From CAJQGY01 sp964523375 (GTDB lineage Bacteria; Pseudomonadota; Gammaproteobacteria; Magnimaribacterales; D2472), in NCBI GenBank assembly GCA_964523375.1, contig CAZFYG010000029.1:1-6647 (forward strand): DNA of 6,647 bases. The letters are read 5' to 3'. Positions 6,199 to 6,647 of this stretch are shown here, piece after piece. A program made the position numbers and the translations under genes. Within the stretch, counting starts at the first letter, position 1. Each line of letters opens with the position of its first letter. The notes beneath the pieces were generated by a model, which searched no databases, had not been told where the DNA came from, and saw only the letters and a list, made by a program, of their open reading frames with translations.

Positions 6199-6647
6199 AT
6201 GAGTTTAAAAAGTAATTTAATAAACGTAGTTTTAGTAGAAACATCACATCCAGGAAATATTGGTTCGGTTGCAAGAGCAATGAAGACTATGGGTCTTTCA
6301 AGGTTGTCTTTGGTTAACCCAAGGAAGTTTCCCTCTGGTGATGCCAATGCACTGGCAGGTAATGCCCTGGATGTATTAGAGAATGCAACTGTCTATGACT
6401 CCATAGAGGAAGCCATAGCCGATAGCACCTTTGTCTATGCAACCTCATCAAGAAATAGAACTATCCAATGGCCCACAGTAAACTCAGAGGAGGGTGCCAA
6501 TAAGATCGTTGATCAGTCCAGTTCTAAAAAAGAAGTCTCTATACTTTTTGGTAGAGAGGACAGGGGTCTTACCAATGAGGAGCTTCAATTAGCTAATACC
6601 CATATAGAGATTCCTGCAAACCCAGAATACCCAGTACTCAATGTTGC
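6199..6647 (+). CDS. trmJ: tRNA (cytidine/uridine-32-2'-O-)-methyltransferase TrmJ, 3' end beyond window
   Basis: TrmJ is a SPOUT-fold enzyme that uses S-adenosylmethionine to 2'-O-methylate base 32 of several tRNAs. The visible 149 codons cover most of the catalytic domain (E. coli TrmJ is about 246 residues). Motif 1 is VETSHPGNIGSVARAMKTMG (13-32), with the conserved Arg26 equivalent to E. coli Arg23. It is followed by LVNPR (38-42), TSSRNRTIQWP (82-92), the cofactor-knot motif LFGREDRGLTNEEL (116-129) and the start of motif 3, IPANPEYPVLNV (138-149). The frame is still open at the window edge. ATG 6199 aligns with the usual N terminus; no Shine-Dalgarno precedes it, and an extended -10 lies six bases upstream. 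The gene is divergent from suhB; such neighbours recur in other gammaproteobacteria. All visible motif residues look intact. Confidence 0.96.
   Translation, partial: MSLKSNLINVVLVETSHPGNIGSVARAMKTMGLSRLSLVNPRKFPSGDANALAGNALDVLENATVYDSIEEAIADSTFVYATSSRNRTIQWPTVNSEEGANKIVDQSSSKKEVSILFGREDRGLTNEELQLANTHIEIPANPEYPVLNV

Noticed and set aside
6164..6280. A 39-codon upstream extension of suhB starting at 6280
   Set aside because: It lacks family similarity, runs antisense over the first 27 codons of trmJ and would give an abnormally long protein. Met at 6163 aligns with the E. coli SuhB N terminus.

Overview
The window looks like a housekeeping segment of a gammaproteobacterial chromosome. It carries the queA-tgt-yajC-secD-secF order, followed by a convergent suhB and a divergent trmJ, with a tRNA-Leu facing away upstream of queA. 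As I recall it, Pseudomonas has a similar arrangement, which there continues into cysE and the isc genes. The DNA is AT-rich by eye, arginine is mostly AGA/AGG, the proteins are rich in lysine and asparagine, and intergenic gaps are very short. That fits a streamlined marine lineage such as SAR86; the genus is a guess.

Layout: positions 1-48 hold the 5' part of a tRNA-Leu(CAA) on the minus strand, cut by the window edge. Positions 49-96 are a shared promoter region. Positions 97-5366 are a tightly packed plus-strand operon: queA and tgt overlap by 11 bp, yajC follows after 8 bp, secD (GTG start) after 9 bp, and secD/secF overlap by 1 bp (TAATG). suhB (5363-6163, minus) overlaps the end of secF by 4 bp. 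A 35-bp divergent gap separates suhB from trmJ (6199 onward, plus), which runs off the window. There is no gene-free stretch over 100 bp, and I see no mobile element, CRISPR array or prophage signature.

Functions: Tgt inserts preQ1 into the wobble position of GUN-anticodon tRNAs and QueA builds the cyclopentene ring on it (queuosine pathway). YajC, SecD and SecF form the accessory complex of the SecYEG translocon. TrmJ 2'-O-methylates tRNA position 32. SuhB belongs to the inositol monophosphatase family; in E. coli it also works in the Nus antitermination complex on rRNA operons.

The most interesting observation is that this SuhB has an intact reading frame and recognisable fold motifs but a dismantled phosphatase site. 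The metal-binding Glu and first Asp are Ala and Lys, the Thr-Thr after DG is Glu-Glu, and the substrate-binding Glu is Ala. It looks like a pseudoenzyme in which only the non-catalytic role could have been kept. Second, queA, suhB and trmJ all have a -10-like hexamer 6-9 bp before the start codon and no Shine-Dalgarno sequence, which suggests leaderless mRNAs fired from overlapping divergent promoters.
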